Shown here: piece by piece, positions 63,849 through 64,000 of the stretch
Layout: the number at the start of each line of letters is the position of its first letter
Numbering within the stretch: position 1 is the first letter of the stretch
Assembly (NCBI GenBank): GCA_014650015.1
Contig: BMUD01000010.1
Coordinates: forward strand, 124,001-188,000
Direction: 5' to 3'
Length of the DNA stretch: 64,000 bases
Source: Streptomyces griseoloalbus
GTDB taxonomy: Bacteria; Actinomycetota; Actinomycetes; Streptomycetales; Streptomycetaceae
Made by a program: the position numbers and the translations under genes
Notes under the pieces: model-generated
Told to the model about the DNA's origin: nothing
What the model saw: the letters and a program-made list of their open reading frames with translations, nothing else
The model's database searches: none

Positions 63849-64000
63849 TCAGCTCACCACCGTCTCCCAGGTGTCGACGGCGTAATGAACCGTCATCCCG
63901 TGGCGGTCGTACAGGCGGGGGGCTCCGGTGGTGTTCTCCGTGTCCACGCCGAGCCCGACGGTGTCCCGCCCCCGCGCGGCGAAGGCCGCGAAAGCGTGCC
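63849..64000 (-). CDS. GNAT-family N-acetyltransferase, C-terminal part
   Basis: The window ends inside this leftward gene. The visible 50 codons read FAARGRDTVGLGVDTENTTG then APRLYDRHGMTVHYAVDTWE and stop at TGA 63849-63851. This is the last part of the GNAT fold, with the Gly-Ala/Tyr element that follows the acetyl-CoA site. The substrate cannot be told from this end. Confidence 0.75.
   Translation of the reverse strand, partial: HAFAAFAARGRDTVGLGVDTENTTGAPRLYDRHGMTVHYAVDTWETVVS

Overview
The window is 64 kb of very GC-rich DNA. Codon third positions are almost always G or C, long open frames lie antisense to most genes, several regulators appear to be leaderless, and the proteins are of types typical of Streptomyces: Tat-exported xylanase and rhamnosidase, furA-katG, SpoIIE phosphatases, DUF5753 XRE regulators and SAV2177-type methyltransferases. 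It reads as a Streptomyces chromosomal segment, probably towards an arm because of the many secreted hydrolases and the lone biosynthetic gene. No tRNA, rRNA, CRISPR array or intact insertion sequence was found.

Layout. 0-7 kb: cell-envelope and signalling genes (L,D-transpeptidase lipoprotein, phospholipase D/cardiolipin-synthase-like enzyme, secreted hydrolase, a MASE1 sensor and a SpoIIE phosphatase as separate genes). 7-12 kb: a glycerolipid block (glpD, TetR, an alkyl-DHAP-synthase-like flavoenzyme, diacylglycerol kinase). 12-17.5 kb: a DoxX protein divergent from a cysteine-containing COG2345 regulator with a perfect inverted repeat between them, then furA-katG and small stress-type proteins. 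17.5-28 kb: a P450 and a carbohydrate-degradation stretch (GH78 rhamnosidase, GH16 glucanase, GH11 xylanase, acyltransferase 3) with LacI-like and xylanase-type palindromes.

28.8-40.9 kb: one 4011-residue hybrid megasynthase, FAAL-ACP-KS-AT-KR-ACP-C-A-PCP-C followed by a terminal domain. The terminal domain is neither a thioesterase nor a classical SDR reductase. It resembles cyanobacterial acyl-ACP reductase (AAR), including the putative acyl-enzyme cysteine. This is the most unusual object in the window and suggests reductive release of an N-(beta-hydroxyacyl)-amino aldehyde. It has no obvious companion biosynthetic genes. Its divergent neighbour is a WGR/beta-propeller protein.

41-53.8 kb: M15 peptidase, an orphan FAD domain of the xanthine dehydrogenase type, an orphan cytochrome oxidase subunit I, a GCS2-like ligase, SRPBCC proteins, an acyltransferase, a pentapeptide protein and a pirin behind a strong inverted repeat. 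54-58.9 kb: a D-glucarate catabolic operon (dehydratase, GntP permease, 5-dehydro-4-deoxyglucarate dehydratase) with a divergent IclR regulator. Short related repeats at 53.95 and 60.22 kb bracket this block and a lower-GC NPCBM-like gene. 60-64 kb: an I36-type inhibitor, an ATP-binding/XRE divergent pair, a SAV2177 methyltransferase and the 3' end of a GNAT acetyltransferase.
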